DNA of 64,000 bases. Source: Cadophora sp. MPI-SDFR-AT-0126. Its lineage: Eukaryota; Ascomycota; Leotiomycetes; Helotiales; Ploettnerulaceae. The notes under the pieces were generated by a model. The model was not told the DNA's origin and did not search any database. It worked only from the letters and a program-made list of their open reading frames with translations. The DNA lies in assembly GCA_020747065.1 (NCBI GenBank), contig JAGMVK010000030.1, forward strand, positions 87,255 to 151,254. The letters run 5' to 3'. Both the position numbers and the translations under genes were made by a program. How positions within the stretch are numbered: position 1 is the first letter of the stretch; every line of letters begins with the position of its first letter. Shown one piece after another: positions 31,161-44,200 of the stretch.

Positions 31161-34100
31161 CTAGCTATATAATAAGCTATAGATTATCCCCTTTTCTTTT
31201 TATCTTTTTACTTTTATTATATATTTTGCTTATAAATTCCTTAATTTAAGATAGAGATATAATTCTAGATATACTTATTTTCCTTTAAGTAAGATTAGAA
31301 TAACCTTTAATTAATATATAAATAGGATCTAGTTTTAGCCTTAGGCTAAATCTAAGAGAAGATTACCGCCGGTACTACTAAGATAGCTAAGATCGTTTGT
31401 TATAGTAGTATTAAGCGTAAGAAAGTAGAAGAGAAGAAGGAGAAGGAGAGAGAGTTACTAGCCTATTTCTAAGTAACTCGAAGTAGTAAACGCCCTAATA
31501 GCGCGAGAGAGGAAGAGGAGATTCTAAATAACTTAGAATAAGGGGAGAATAAGCCTTATTTCAGGTTAGCTTTGTTATTAGTTCTTTGTAGCTATACCTT
31601 TAGTTAGACTTCTTATATAAGAGTAGCCTCTTATAGTAAAACTAATGAGATATTCTAGCTAGAGTATAGTTATAAGACTGCGGCATTAGTGCTTTAAATC
31701 AGAGGGTATTTAGATAGTCCGAATTAAACCTTATTTTACTATCTTACTAACTAGCCTATTATCTTCTAAGTAACTATAGTTATCTTCTCTATTTTCTTAT
31801 GCAGCTAACTATTTAAGTAGATTTTAGGATAATCCTAGAGTAGAAGGGTTAACTTAGTGAAAATCTCTTAACTTATAAGGCGACTTTATTAAGTTAGTTA
31901 TATTATACTATATAGTATTAGGATTATAGCTTACTTAACTAACTTAATACTTTAAGGTATTATAATATAATTATAATATAAGAACTTCTTACACTTCTTA
32001 TTCTTCTTAACCCTTAATTATCTTAGGAAAGTTTCAGGGCTATTCCTAACTAGGTAAGGGGTTATTTAGGTCCCGGAATAATAGCTTAGGAGTAAATATA
32101 TTATAAATATTTAATCCTATAAGTAACTAGACCTAGTAAGAGTTCCTTACTTAACATAGGATTTTAAATAGCTCTTCCTATTAATTACCGAGCTTATAGC
32201 TTAATTAGTGACTCTTAAGGTTCTTAGTAGACAAGTATACTTTATTACCTACTTAGAAATCAATAGGTCTACGATACTAGTTTATAGCTTTTATCATACA
32301 ATCTTACATAGCTTATATATTTAATTTAGCTAACTCCTACGCCTCTTTTATATATTCTACTACTGCTTTAGTATTATAGTAGTTAAGCTTTTCTAGAGGA
32401 GTAGTAGCCTTAAGAGAGTTCTAATCTTAACTATTCCTTAGATCTAATCTGAATTTAAGCTAATATAAGGATATACTAATAAAGGTATAAGGAAGAGTTA
32501 TTTAGACTTAATCTATTAATAGAATTAGTTTACTCTAATTATCTTAGTAGAAGTTAATAAATAGCTATAATCTCTAGTTAATATACTTATTTATAATCTC
32601 TGTCTAGCTATTAGTCTCCTTATAATATACTATAGAAAGCTTAACTTTAATACTAATAATCTAGTAGAACTCTTTTTAAAATAATAAGATAAACTATAGC
32701 CCTTAATCTAATATAATTAACTTCGGAGTATATCTGAATTAGTAGATCTACTAAATAAAGAGTTTAGTAGTACTGTATACGTTAATATCTTAGTAATAGA
32801 GGATTATTACGGAATCTTTTCTTAGGTAATTAATAAACACTAAGATTCTATTATAACTATACTTATCCTTTAGGAAATCCTTATAATCTATATATAAATA
32901 CTATATAAGATAACTTAGAATTAGTAGTAAGTAGAGAAGACTTTACTATTTAGAATACTTAAAGTATAAGAATTAATAAGCTCGGTAATTCCTTATATAC
33001 TAATTGTAGTCCGAACTTATTCTAACTTAGTAGTACTTCGGGGCTAGGAGTTAATATATCTTTAACTTACTAAGATAAGCGATAGATAGCTAGTTATATA
33101 CTTCTTTAATTAACTTAGTATAGAGTAAGGTATTATATTATATATAAAGTTGATCTTTAAAGAGTAGGAGTCTATCCTTAATTAAGTAGTCTTTAGATAA
33201 GGATTTTCGTATATTAGTAAAGGTAATATAATTATCCTAATAAAGCTTTTTAATAAAGTTAAGAAAGTCCAGGGGAGTATTTGGAAGAGCTTTTATCTTA
33301 GTAGTAGTTAGTAATAAGAGAGATATTATAATTACAGAGGAAATAAACTATTCTACTAGCTTAGAATTAATATAGAGATTAAGTCTTCCTAGTACTAGTA
33401 GGGTTCAGCTCTAACTATCTTTCTAGACTTATTTCAATACTTCTAAATCTTACTCTTAATAGCTTAAGATATTAGCCCTCTGATTATCTTTACTAAGGGT
33501 ATATATAATTTAGAAGTTAAAGTTAAAGAGAAATTCTATCTAATAAGCTTACTTAGTAGTAAGTACTTTAGTAATTATAAAGTACTCTAGAGAGTAGTAG
33601 TCTAAATATACCTTAATTCTATTCCAAAGGGATATTAACTCTAGGCACTACTTATAAAAGCTTTTTATAATAGTATATAGTTCTTTATTATAGATTTCCT
33701 AGTTTAGTTCGTAATTATTAAGTATATACAAATAGAAACTAAGTAAGTACTATTATTTATTATTATACTATTATAATACTACTCTAGTAATTACCTTATT
33801 AGAAGTATCTGTTTCTAGCTTAGTAGGTAATTCCGGCTAGAAATAGTAAATCCGTTGAATTAATAGCAACTGCTTTTAGAGCTCTTTAAATATAACGCGA
33901 TACTCCTTTATCTAATTCTAGGCTACTATAGGCCGAGTAAGCGCAGATAGAGGTTTAGTAATAAGCCTGAAGTTACGTATGAATTATTAGTAAAAACTAC
34001 AGAAATCTAAGTATAACTTAACAGCTATTACAGTCTTAGGGTACTTTCAGTTATATAGTAGTTTAACCTTCTCTAGATCTACCTTCATACTTTCAGTAGT

Positions 34101-35110
34101 TATTATATAGCCTAGGTACTTAGTGTAAGTAATATAGAATTCGTATTTCTTAATATTAGCTTATAATCCGGCTTCTATTAAATACTTTAGTACGGATTTT
34201 ACGTAAGCCTAGTATTCTCCTACAGATTTAGAGTAGATTAAGATATTATCTAAGTAAGCTATATAGAAGTTATCTAAGTAATTAAGAAGTATATTATTTA
34301 TATAACATTAGTATATACCAGGTCTATTATAAAAGCTAAATAATAATACCTTACACTTATATAATCTATATCTAGTCTAAAACGTAGTATACTCCTTAGA
34401 GGCTAGATTTATATAAATATAATTGAAGGCGGCCTAAATATCTAATTTTATAAATATCTTTACATTTAACACTTTAGTAAGAAGCTCGTTAATTCAGGGG
34501 ATTAAATAAGTGTCTTTTCGTGTAAGGGCATTTAGCTTATAATAATTAATACAGAATCATAGGCTTCTATTAGGTTTTTTAATAAAGAGTATAAGTGATA
34601 TAAATAAGCTCTAGCTTAACTTAATAAAACCTTTATCTAGATTTTCTAAGAGGTACTCCTTTATTACTTTAAGCTTCTTTATTAATTAATAGTAAAGAGG
34701 AGAGTAGGCGTTAAGTAATAGCCTCTTAAGATAAATCTTATAGTTATAATATTAATAAGAGAGAAGAGTATTTATATCTTTTTTAAAAAATACTAACTTT
34801 AGATATTAGTACTATTTCAAAAGCCTTTTAGATAAAAGTTAAGCTATATTAGGATCTTCCGGTTTATACTATTCTTATAAGATATAATCTATCTTATAAA
34901 TACTAGTTTAAAAGAACTTAGTATCTTTACGTTTTATATTAAAATAGAAGGCGTTTATACTAATCTTATAGATAAACATAAATATAAGTAGTATCCTTAA
35001 TAGTTTATATTTTAATTTCCGGATCCGTAAAAGTCCTTTACTTACAGAGGATAATATTAGAGTTAATTTAAGAGTAACTCAAAGGAGATATTCTTCTAGT
35101 ATTTAAACTA

Positions 35111-35453
35111 TAAAGGGGAGATATTTTCGTTATATCTTATCCTTTTGAATTACTAGATCTCTGCAGGTTACGTCACTCTAGTAGTCTTATTATAAAGGGA
35201 GCTATATATATAGAAAGGGCAAGACTAGCTCTTAAGACTATTATTTAGTAGGCAGGTAATTAGATAGCTATAAGAATTGATTCTAGTTTATCTATAACTT
35301 AAGACAGAATTAACGTATCTATTTAATACTTATTATTATATCTTACTTTCCTAGGTTAAGGATTATAAAGGGATAGTTATATATATATTAACTATTAATT
35401 GTTAAGTATAAATGTATATAATAGGTAGCGTAGCTTTAGATAGAGTTCTGAAA
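35111..35453. repeat. 343-bp tract identical in both gypsy copies (copy II part)
   Basis: Identical base for base to 18752-19094. The first differing bases outside are at 35110 (A versus G) and 35454 (A versus G); beyond these, differences return at once and stay dense. Confidence 0.85.
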
Positions 35454-37303
35454 ACTACGTATTAGTATAGTATATAAGAGGAGCTGAATCTTTACTCCTA
35501 ATGCTCTTAAAAGACATGTAAATATAGTCTAATTCACGAAGAAATAATTGTTTACTCTAGTATCTATTAATATAAAGAGTGTAACTCCTAATTTATTTAT
35601 ACTAAGTGTATAATTAACTATAAACTGCTTTCCTCTTATTAGAGAGTTTAAATCGAGTTTTAATAGATTATATTTACGTAAGCCTAAGAAGGAGTCTTTC
35701 CCTAAGCCTCTTCGTTTTCTTATACTTAATCTTTCTTACTCTTTACTATCTCTTTAGTATTATTATTAATTTCCTTTTTATTAAGGATCTAAACCTTAGC
35801 TGATTTAAAATAGTCTAACTTATAGTATCTAAACTTTCCGTACTTATAACACTTCACTTATAGGTTACTAGAACCTCCCTAAGGTTTCTACGTACTCTTC
35901 TAGTATAATAAGGTAAGAGTTATGATCTGTAGTATTAAGTAGTAGTAGAAAGGAGCGTTAGAAGAAGAAGTAGGTTTAAGTACTAGTTAAGAAGTAGGTA
36001 GTTCGGAAGTCTTCTGAAAGGGGCCTAGCTTAGCTACCCTCTAAGGAGAGTCTAATTTATAGAAGTTAGTAAGAGACGAGTTAAGTTACATATTCCATTG
36101 CTTATTAGTATTAATTAAGATAAGATAAGTTACTATTACCGTATAGTTATCTTATTATAAGCTCTTAACTAACGTAATAGTAGTATAAAGCTAGGAGGTG
36201 ATTTTAAGCTATATAAAAAAGAACTATTTTATACAAGCTATATTCTCTTAAATTATAGTATTCTGAAATCTTGCACGGAATTAAGTAAAGGTTTCACGTA
36301 TATAGTCTAGTTCTTATATATTTATATTAAAGAACTTAGTACGAGTCTTATAAGCTTTATTTCTAGTAAGGAAGTAGGTCTCTAGTAAAGAAATTATTTT
36401 CTAAGCTATCCAAAATATATCAGTTTCAAATAGGTATTAAAGCTCTAGATAAGAGCAGGCTAAGCTAGTAGTTGATCCTTATACTAAAGCTCGCTATACT
36501 TAAGTATCTAAGTAAAGACTTATATTAACCTTTAATTAATCTTTAACTAAAGCTTTCTATTACTTGAATATTAGATTAGTTCTATTATCTAAGGGAGAGA
36601 TCTTTTCTATAAGCTATACCTTAGGTCCCTAAGGGGCATCTGATTCCGCCTTATATATAGTAAGGGGGGTATTTTCTAGCTTAAATAAGGTACGTTTACT
36701 CTAACCTATTAATTCGTCTCTTTCTATTAATTAAATAATCAGTAGTAGGGTTCTAAGGGGAATTAAAGTAGAATTAGCGGAGGGTACTACTAGCGTAGCT
36801 TAAGCGGAAATTAGTAGTTGCTTAATATAAGCTAAGGAGGCCTCTTAAGCACGATTTCGATTCTTTATAGATTAAATAATTTTTCTTAATATATCTAGAT
36901 CACTAAAGTCTCTCTTATCTTAGTTAGTGCGACCTTTACCTTTATTACCTTAAGTCCTACGGCTAAAAAAGCTTCTAGCTAGAGTTAGAGAGTTAAGAGT
37001 ATTATTAGTAACTCCGCTAGACAGACTTACTATATTAGTAGTATCTATAATAGGAATAAGAGAAGATTTAAGCGTGATTCAGGTGCGGCCCGAAATAAGA
37101 GTTCCAGAAGTATTAAAGGGATACTTCGTAATTTCCTAGTAAGAGATATTAGTATTAGAGTAGTTTTTATACGCTATAACTCTACCTCGGAGAGAAATAC
37201 GCAATTACGTTCTAAAGGGGAACAAAGGTAGTTTAAGAGAGTTTTATAAACTTAAGAGTTCCGGTAGCAGTAGTTACGATACCTCAAATTTATCTATAGT
37301 AGC

Positions 37304-37772
37304 TGTAACGGTCTGGTTATTTACTCGGTGTAAATACAGAAGGCTGTAGTTGATCTCGGATGATCGAGAAGTAGGTGTATCATATAGACGATCGAAGATA
37401 GTTACTAAGTATTAGGTGAGAATACTATTTAAAGTTAAGCACAAAGCTCCTACCTAATAGTAGACGTACTAGTTTTATATAGGACCTTCGTTCTTTAAGC
37501 TCTTCCTAGATCCTAAGTTCTAAGGCTCCTAGAGCCCTAGATCCTAAAGCTCTAAAAGGTCTAACTATCACATGACTTAGCCGCGGGAAACCGCTGCCTT
37601 TTTACTGTGTTTTATAATACTACTATAATAAATAACTACATGATACATGTTTCCTAGACCTTATTAGCTCCTAGGAGCTCTACTCCTAGGAGCTACTTAG
37701 CTCTCAGGAGTACGCCTGCTCTCAGGATATTTCCTCCTAAGGCCCTGTAGGCCCCTAGGAGCGTCCGTAACA
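37304..37772 (+). repeat. Solo LTR, TGTAACGG family, 469 bp, inside gypsy copy II
   Basis: Starts TGTAACGG, ends CCGTAACA, and is flanked by GTAGC on both sides (37299-37303 and 37773-37777). The host sequence on either side rejoins perfectly with copy I at about 20940 (ATCTATAG-AGC then CTCTGT). It is related to 27393-27838 in inverted orientation. Because it interrupts copy II, it inserted after copy II was in place. Confidence 0.88.
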
Positions 37773-38017
37773 GTAGCCTCTGTGCGAAAGGGGTTATTTA
37801 GAGTCTCTGTCAATAAAGACTACTCTACTCTAATTATACTAATTTGCAACGAGCAGAACTAAACCCTAGTTCATTAGTTCGTTCAGGAGATCTCTGGAAT
37901 CTTAACTCTTTAAGGATAACAATTAGGGGCGATTCAGATGAGAATCAATCGACTATATCTTCTAGGTAGTAGGATATTATATAAGCTGTCCCCGGTAGGA
38001 GTAACCTTCTTATTTAA

Positions 38018-38239
38018 TATAACGACGTAATATTACTAAGTGCAGTATTAAGTATAAGAGCAAGAGAATAGGTAAATAGTAATATTATAGGTCTAGTACA
38101 AAGAAAACAAGAAAGTAAGGAGCCCTCACAGGGGGAGCGGTCCTATATATATACGAATCTGGTCCGGCTTCCGTCCGGTAATATTCCGGCTAAACCTGAG
38201 TACCCCTATTTCCAGCACTTCCGTCACTTCAACGTTACA
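38018..38239 (-). repeat. LTR of gypsy copy II (5' LTR)
   Basis: 222 bp, much less RIP-altered than its partner at 30008-30229 and closer to the LTR at 21186-21407 of copy I (CCGGCTTCCGTCCGG kept). Followed by AGGTC and then pogo sequence. Confidence 0.9.
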
Positions 38240-39162
38240 AGGTCTTTATCCTATAGACTTAACTATATGACTATTTAGCTAGACTTCTAATTCTAGACGG
38301 CTACGGAAGCTATAAGACTATAGATTTCCTTTGGAGGTGCCTTAAGTATAATATACACCTTCTTTTCTTACCTGTATATACGTTATATGTCTTATAACCT
38401 CTTGATTTAACGGTTTTCTCTGTCTTAAAGCGTGCCTACCGGAAAGAGCTTTAAAAATTGAGTTTAATAGTTGATTCTACGCTAATTAGTAAGCGTAATT
38501 TCCTTATCTGCTACTAGAAGGTATATTTAGAAGCTTTTACCTCTTCTAATATTAAGGCTAGGTAGAGGACTATAGGTCTATAGCCGGTCTTTATAGTAAA
38601 GCCTTTAATAAGCTTATTATTATTAGACAATAGTAATAAACTAATCGATCTACTTCTGCTAAAGCCTTAGGAGACGCTAATACTACCTCTAGAGGTTTCC
38701 GATACTTCAATTAAGGTACAGACTCTAAAGGCTAGGAAAGATTTATATAAACAAATCTGTACTTTAGCTAGCGGGTTATATAACTAACTTTCGGAAAAGC
38801 GTTTACTCTTTAGGAAGGTTATAAAGGGAATTAATAAGAGAGACTACGAATTAGGGAAGGCAAATATAAAGGTTAAAGAGTTAGAGGAGCGAATAGAGTA
38901 AATCCGGCTAAGGAAAAAGAGGAAAGTCTTAACTAGTCTAAATTCCCGGTTTACAATAACACGTGCTATTAGAGAGGCTTAAATTGCAGCTAGAGAGCGT
39001 TAAATTGAACTTATAGAATCAGAATTAGATAGAGATTCAGAATCTATAATATTATATATAGAAGTTGACGTAGAATAGAGTTATTAAGTCTTGAATAGGA
39101 AGTGTTGCAATTAAGCGAGGTGGCCGGAATGGGGGGGTGGCCGGAAAGGGGGGGTGAGACGT
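38240..39162 (+). mobile_element. Right half of a second Fot1/pogo element
   Basis: Aligns with 21450-22368 of the first pogo copy: TTTATCCTATAGACTT, DFLW-region GATTTCCTTTGGAGGTGCC, and the PLDLTVF and AYRKEL region. The right inverted end has CCGGAAAGGGGGGG then GAGACGT, followed by TA (39163-39164). A partial duplication of the end (two GGTGGCCGGAA blocks near 39118-39146) is seen. The left half is missing: upstream of the gypsy copy II there is no pogo sequence. It is less RIP-altered than the first copy. Confidence 0.75.
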
Positions 39163-39164
39163 TA

Positions 39165-39396
39165 GGACGCGTCAGCCGGAAGTAGGTTTTACGGTATAAT
39201 CGGAGCTAGGAGCGAATCAGCGCTGGGGATTCTCGCGTTACGGCGTAAGTTACCTAAAGCCTCTTAGGTTCTAGAATGGACTGCCCGAAGACGTCAATGG
39301 GCACCCTGCCTTATGTAGAGGGGGTGTAAGGTTAAGCATTGTAGAACAGGGCTTATTAAATGAGGTACCCCTAATTCAAAGACTTTTAAACTCACG
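39165..39396. other. Border sequence between pogo half and decayed gene
   Basis: Ordinary base composition returns here. No frame or repeat recognised; it may be the original promoter region of the decayed gene that follows. Confidence 0.3.
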
Positions 39397-41035
39397 ATGA
39401 CCGTACAAAAGCTTCGGCTCTCCTCGCAGACCTAGCTCGGTACTCCAATGATGCCACTCATGGACGCCGTCAGCTTTAAGCACTCCTTCAAGGATATGGC
39501 GATGAGAACTCCTATTGTCCACATCCAACATTTTTTAGCCCTCTTCGACAATATCAGTGCCTCAGCAGCCCTAGTTCAAGACCCCGAATATCCCCAGATA
39601 CTTTTTGTCGCTAAATCCCCTTAGGAGGCGGTTCGTTGGGCTAGAAAGTTCATGTCAGCCAACGAATGGTCCCAGGTTTCCGGTTCGACATTCTAATCGT
39701 TCCAAGGGGGAGGGAAGAAGATCGAAGTAGAAAATCCTACACATCTCAGCAACAATGGGAACACTATCGCTTCTAAGCGCCCATTTCAAGCTCGGAACTC
39801 GTGCAGTGGCTGCGAAGCACCCGACTCCGATGGGTCCGACCCTCTTCAGAGCGACCCCGAGCCGAAGCGACGAAGGATATTGCCAATTGGAGATGAATCA
39901 GACGATCAGCTTTCGTCTGATTTTCAGACTTCTAAGGTTGTTAGCAGGAAACGCCGTCAGAAGCCAAAGGCTTATCATCAAAGGAAATCGCTGTGCAGTG
40001 ATGAAGGGACAGATACTGGTAGCAAGCCAGACTTTTCTGACGCGGATGATGAGGATAATATGAGCCAGGAATGCGCGGAGATTGGAGAGGATGTTTCAGT
40101 TCCTATAATGATGAATGCAGTACTATTGCGACGGAATATTTCAGCCGGAGAACCCGTGGCCCTATCTTACTAAGACCCTTCATCTTCCCAAAGCGAAGCA
40201 GCTAGTTAAAACACTACAGCTAAGCTCGAGCTCGAGAGGTTGGAATCGATTACAGGCGTACAGGCCTCTCCAAACTATCGAGATGCGATCGTCAAGCAGT
40301 GTTTGGCGCTTGGAAAGCGCGAGACTCTTGAAAACTTTCGTTAGGCCTGTTTCTACTGGCGGAAGCACCACATACCTTCGGGCCAGGAATCAACCCATCC
40401 GTACGACCTGACCCTGAAAACACACTCTGCCCTTGAGCAGTTCTCTTACGCCTACCACGTCGCCCAGATAACAATACTCCATCGTGTAGTGTTAGATATC
40501 CTCTACCGAGCTGACCTTGCTCATTTGCACGAGGTCTACCTCGGTACCCTAGAATATCTCTCGCGCTTCTCATCCCAAGAGAAGAAGGTGGCTAAGTCTC
40601 GGCCGCTGGAGGCCTTTGATGGCGATGTTCGCAGTGTTGCTGTTCATTAAATGTATTGGGCATGTTACCCTGACCTTCAAGGAAAGCCCCGCTCGTATAA
40701 CATGTGCCTAGCTCGGAAGTTCACGAAGACATTAGAGGATGCTGAGAGGTGGTATACCCTGCGAGAGAAATTTGGCATTGGTATACTTGCACTCGTTCCT
40801 CGGGGAGCTAACTGGTGGTTTGAAAAGCTGCCGTTCAAGGATCTACCCATATACCTTCGTCTTATCGCAGCAGTCAACTGTCGCAGTGGGCATGGCGGAG
40901 ATGATGGCCAAGAGGGTTCTCTCCTTGTGGAGGCGCGAGGAGCTTCCTGGGCGGCTTCTACGCTTAGAGTGTCTGAAAACCGTTGATGAGAGCTCCTTCA
41001 AAGCTGGCCCTTTGAAGCTTCTCGAGGAGATGTGA
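39397..41035 (+). pseudogene. Long unrecognised gene with in-frame stops and one frameshift
   Basis: From about 39740 one reading frame holds together for over 1.1 kb, broken only by TAA 40171-40173, TAA 40207-40209, TAG 40342-40344 and TAA 40648-40650, each one C-to-T step from CAA or CAG (or similar). It encodes an acidic/basic disordered part (DSDGSDPLQSDPEPKRRR, DADDEDNMSQEC), then an all-helical globular region: DAIVKQCLALGKRETLENF, HPYDLTLKTHSALEQFSYAYHV, LHRVVLDILYRADLAHLHEVYL, EDAERWYTLREKFGIGILALV. Near 40880 the frame shifts by one and goes on as VGMAEMMAKRVLSLWRREELPGRLLRL to TGA at 41033-41035. I do not recognise the family; it has the look of a multi-copy fungal accessory gene. 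The N-terminal 340 bases from ATG 39397 have two competing frames. Confidence 0.55.
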
Positions 41036-41217
41036 AGGAATGGTCAGGTGACTTTCATACTTCTTGTATATATTACTATACACGGCATTTTGCGTTAGAG
41101 CTCTCCTTACGATCTCGTCTCTGTTTGTAGACAATCACAACGCCCGTTCTTTAGATATGACTTTGACATTTAAATAACAATTAACTACGATAATGATCAT
41201 TTCAATACAATATGGAA
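41036..41217. other. Short AT-richer spacer
   Basis: Between the convergent ends of two decayed genes; no feature recognised. Confidence 0.3.
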
Positions 41218-44200
41218 TTAAAAGTGCTGCTGCGTCAGCTTCATTGTACGCTGCCAGCTAGGAGGCTGTTGAGCGAGATATTCGTAAAACTTCGCAATTC
41301 TCCTTCCTGCGTCAGCCTCTATCGAAATCGGACATCTAACTTCTTCGGTCGCAAGTATATTCAGGTCTGTCGTACGCTGGATCCCTATTTCTAATAGTGG
41401 TGGCAGAATCTGATGGTCTATAATAGTACGTCCGTAGTCGTTGAGTGCCGAAGCCAGTTTATGGAGGTTAGGGCAAATGATATGGAGCCGGTCTATAAAC
41501 CAGCTCCACGTCGCCGTATTGACGTCCGTTAAGCATTGCTCCACGTTCCACTCCTAGTTTATGGGAAGGAGCAGGCCTAGGCTAAAGGTACTAGATTGCT
41601 TCCACTTCGAGTGCTGAAGGAGGGTTAGCTACTGGCGAAGATTCCGAGCTAGAGAATACTAGTAGGTTTGGGACTACTTACTAAACTCTTTTAGGTTCAG
41701 GCCTAGTAAGATCTCTTAATACTGTCAGTCTAACAGCGTATCAGGTATATTGAAAATAGTAGAGCTGGGCGAAATTTGCTCGGCAATCGTACTCATGAGG
41801 ATATTCCGCCACTAGTACCCTTGATACTGAACTTAGTACACCTTAACTAGGCCTGAGAGTAGCGATGCGCTTAAGTTATGGAACGGATCAGGTAAGTCTT
41901 CGTCAGGATTGAACTTGAGAATCTCTTTGCGAGATCATAGCCGCTCTGCCCGGATAAAACCCATGGCACGCTCTATATTCTCTCCAGATATCAGGTATCC
42001 AAGAAAACCTATGCACGTATTGAAAGACGTTAAAGAGACGTATAGTATTTCCTCGGCATCGCTCGCGTAAGCTGCTTCTTCATCGACTTAATAATCCTTC
42101 CAGAAGTCATTTAGATGTCGGAAACCCTTCTTCTCGTACTCCGCGAGCGTCGCCTCCTATAGGAGTGTATTTCCGGAGTGGATTCGGATACGTTGCTCGT
42201 TGTCTGCTCTTAGTCGTTTCCTCCCCGCTATATTAATATCACGCTCTTTTAATAGTCTTTTTTATCTACTAACCCCTTTTTTATAACTTAAACCTCACGA
42301 TTAAGCTCCACTATCCTTTCCAGATCCCTAAATATATACTACTTAATTGAATTATATAAATACCGTAGAACTAAATCTTCTGTGAGCCCTGTAAGTATCC
42401 CTAACGATCTGGTATAACTGTTTCTATGGGTTTGTACACTATACGTGCATTACTATGCACTAATCTGCTCTTCTATAGTCGACGGTTCCTATAGATTAAG
42501 TATTTTAATAGGATTCTCCATATTTCTTTGCAATAGCGACAGCGGCTTATCAGTAGAGTCCTATTTTCAGCGGTATAGATGGCACTTTATTGGAATATCG
42601 CTTTAGAGCCCTTATACTCACGTGATGCTACGCTAGTGTAGCTAGCTAGGCATAAATAACTACATAGAGTAATAGGTACAAGTTAAGTAGTTGTGAAGAG
42701 GATAATATATTAAAACTAGACTAAGGGCTATCTACTTTCCTCTGTTTTCCCCCTGCTACGTTAACGTTAAGCTCCTTTAGTGCCCTCTTTTGCCTATAAG
42801 AGCCCTCCGCTTTAGCTTAGTAATGATACCTAAGCTTCACCATCCTTTCCAGGTCTCCGAACGTGTGCTACTTAGTTGAATTATACAGGTATTACATAAT
42901 CAAGTCTTTAGTAAGCCCCGCAGGTATATTTAACGATCTGGTGTATATATTCCTGTAAGTACGTATATTATGCGTGTATTACTATATACTAACTTACTCC
43001 GCTATAGAAGATAGTTTCTATAGATTAATATCTTTAATAGTATTCTCTAAATACTTTTTTATAATAGTAATAAAGGCTTACCGATAGAGTCCGATCTTTA
43101 TAAGTATAGATAAGGTGTTTATTAGACTATGAAGAGCTAAGCTTCTATCTATAGTACTGAAGTGCTTGCGTGATAAGTGGTATGATACATATAAGTACGT
43201 AGTTCTCTTAGTATTTTATGGAGCGGATACCTTCTAGAGCGAGTCTGTAAAGGGTCTGATATATGTAATATATAGGAAGAGAAGACGAGTAATAGACTTT
43301 GGAACCGCACGTATAACCTAGAAAGGCTTCCCAGTCGAATTTTTTAGCTTGGAGTTATCTGTTATTATAAGTATAGTCCTATATTATATGTAAATGTTCC
43401 TAATGTATTCTCGAGAATTCGCCTATGTAACTAGATTAATCTCGGTCCTGCGTTCTGGAAGGCTAAAGGTAAGGTGGACCGCGGTGAAGAGGCTCTGAAC
43501 TAAGATATCTACGTCGCGGAGATACTCCTAGTAGCGGCTAACTTAGTACTAGAACTTCTTATCTATAAGATAGCGAGGGCTCTTAGCTGATGTAGCTACT
43601 ATTCTTAGAGTATAAAATACTTTCTGGAGATTATTATGTTTATCTATTATAAACGAGTATCTGATGTTCTAATTAGCTAGATTATTATAGATTTGATTAA
43701 GGTTAGTATCTGGTTTAAGGCTGTATATTAATTACTCTACTATCTCCTCTGTAGCTAAGATAATGTTTACTCTCATCTAATGGAAGTCCTTTATTATAAG
43801 TGTTATATTCTTCTTTAGCGTTTCTAGAACTAGGGTATTATCTACTTCCTCGGTTGTCCGCTACAGAACTGTAACCTTCCCTCCTTCTTATAGCCTTAGT
43901 TCGTTGTCCTTAAAGAGCAGGTCTAGTATTGTATCTAGCGGGTATAGGCTCTCGTGTTAGACGTACTTTATCCTGATATAATGGAGCCTGCTTAGAGGGT
44001 TAGGGGACTAGGTTCGCGATGCTTTTAGCCGGTTAGGGCCAGTTAAACCTGTGTAAGCCCTCTCTAGTAGAGTATACTCTAAGAAGAGTAGTCGCGATAT
44101 CCATACTAGTCCGGCGAGAATAGTAGTGAAGTCGTATAGCGCTTTTCAGAAATACGTCTTCTTATCGATCCCTAAGACTCTAACGAAGTATATTATTATA

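Larger units (their letters stand above)
30008..38239 (-). mobile_element. Ty3/gypsy LTR retrotransposon, copy II (heavily RIP-damaged, possibly chimeric)
   Basis: Same family and orientation as copy I. LTRs at 30008-30229 and 38018-38239 (222 bp each), YLDN at about 34243-34257, and the same gag/protease/integrase order. It is 8232 bp long because a 469-bp solo LTR plus 5-bp duplication lies inside it (37304-37777). Through most of its length it carries many more C-to-T/G-to-A changes than copy I. No 5-bp target duplication is present (ACTTT before, AGGTC after). Its left flank is a gypsy RNase H fragment whereas its right flank is half a pogo element. See the separate findings on chimerism and on the identical 343-bp tract. 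Confidence 0.88.

Noticed and set aside
37304..37772. Internal gene of gypsy copy II
   Set aside because: The segment is absent from copy I at the corresponding position and is flanked by a perfect 5-bp duplication, so it is an inserted solo LTR.
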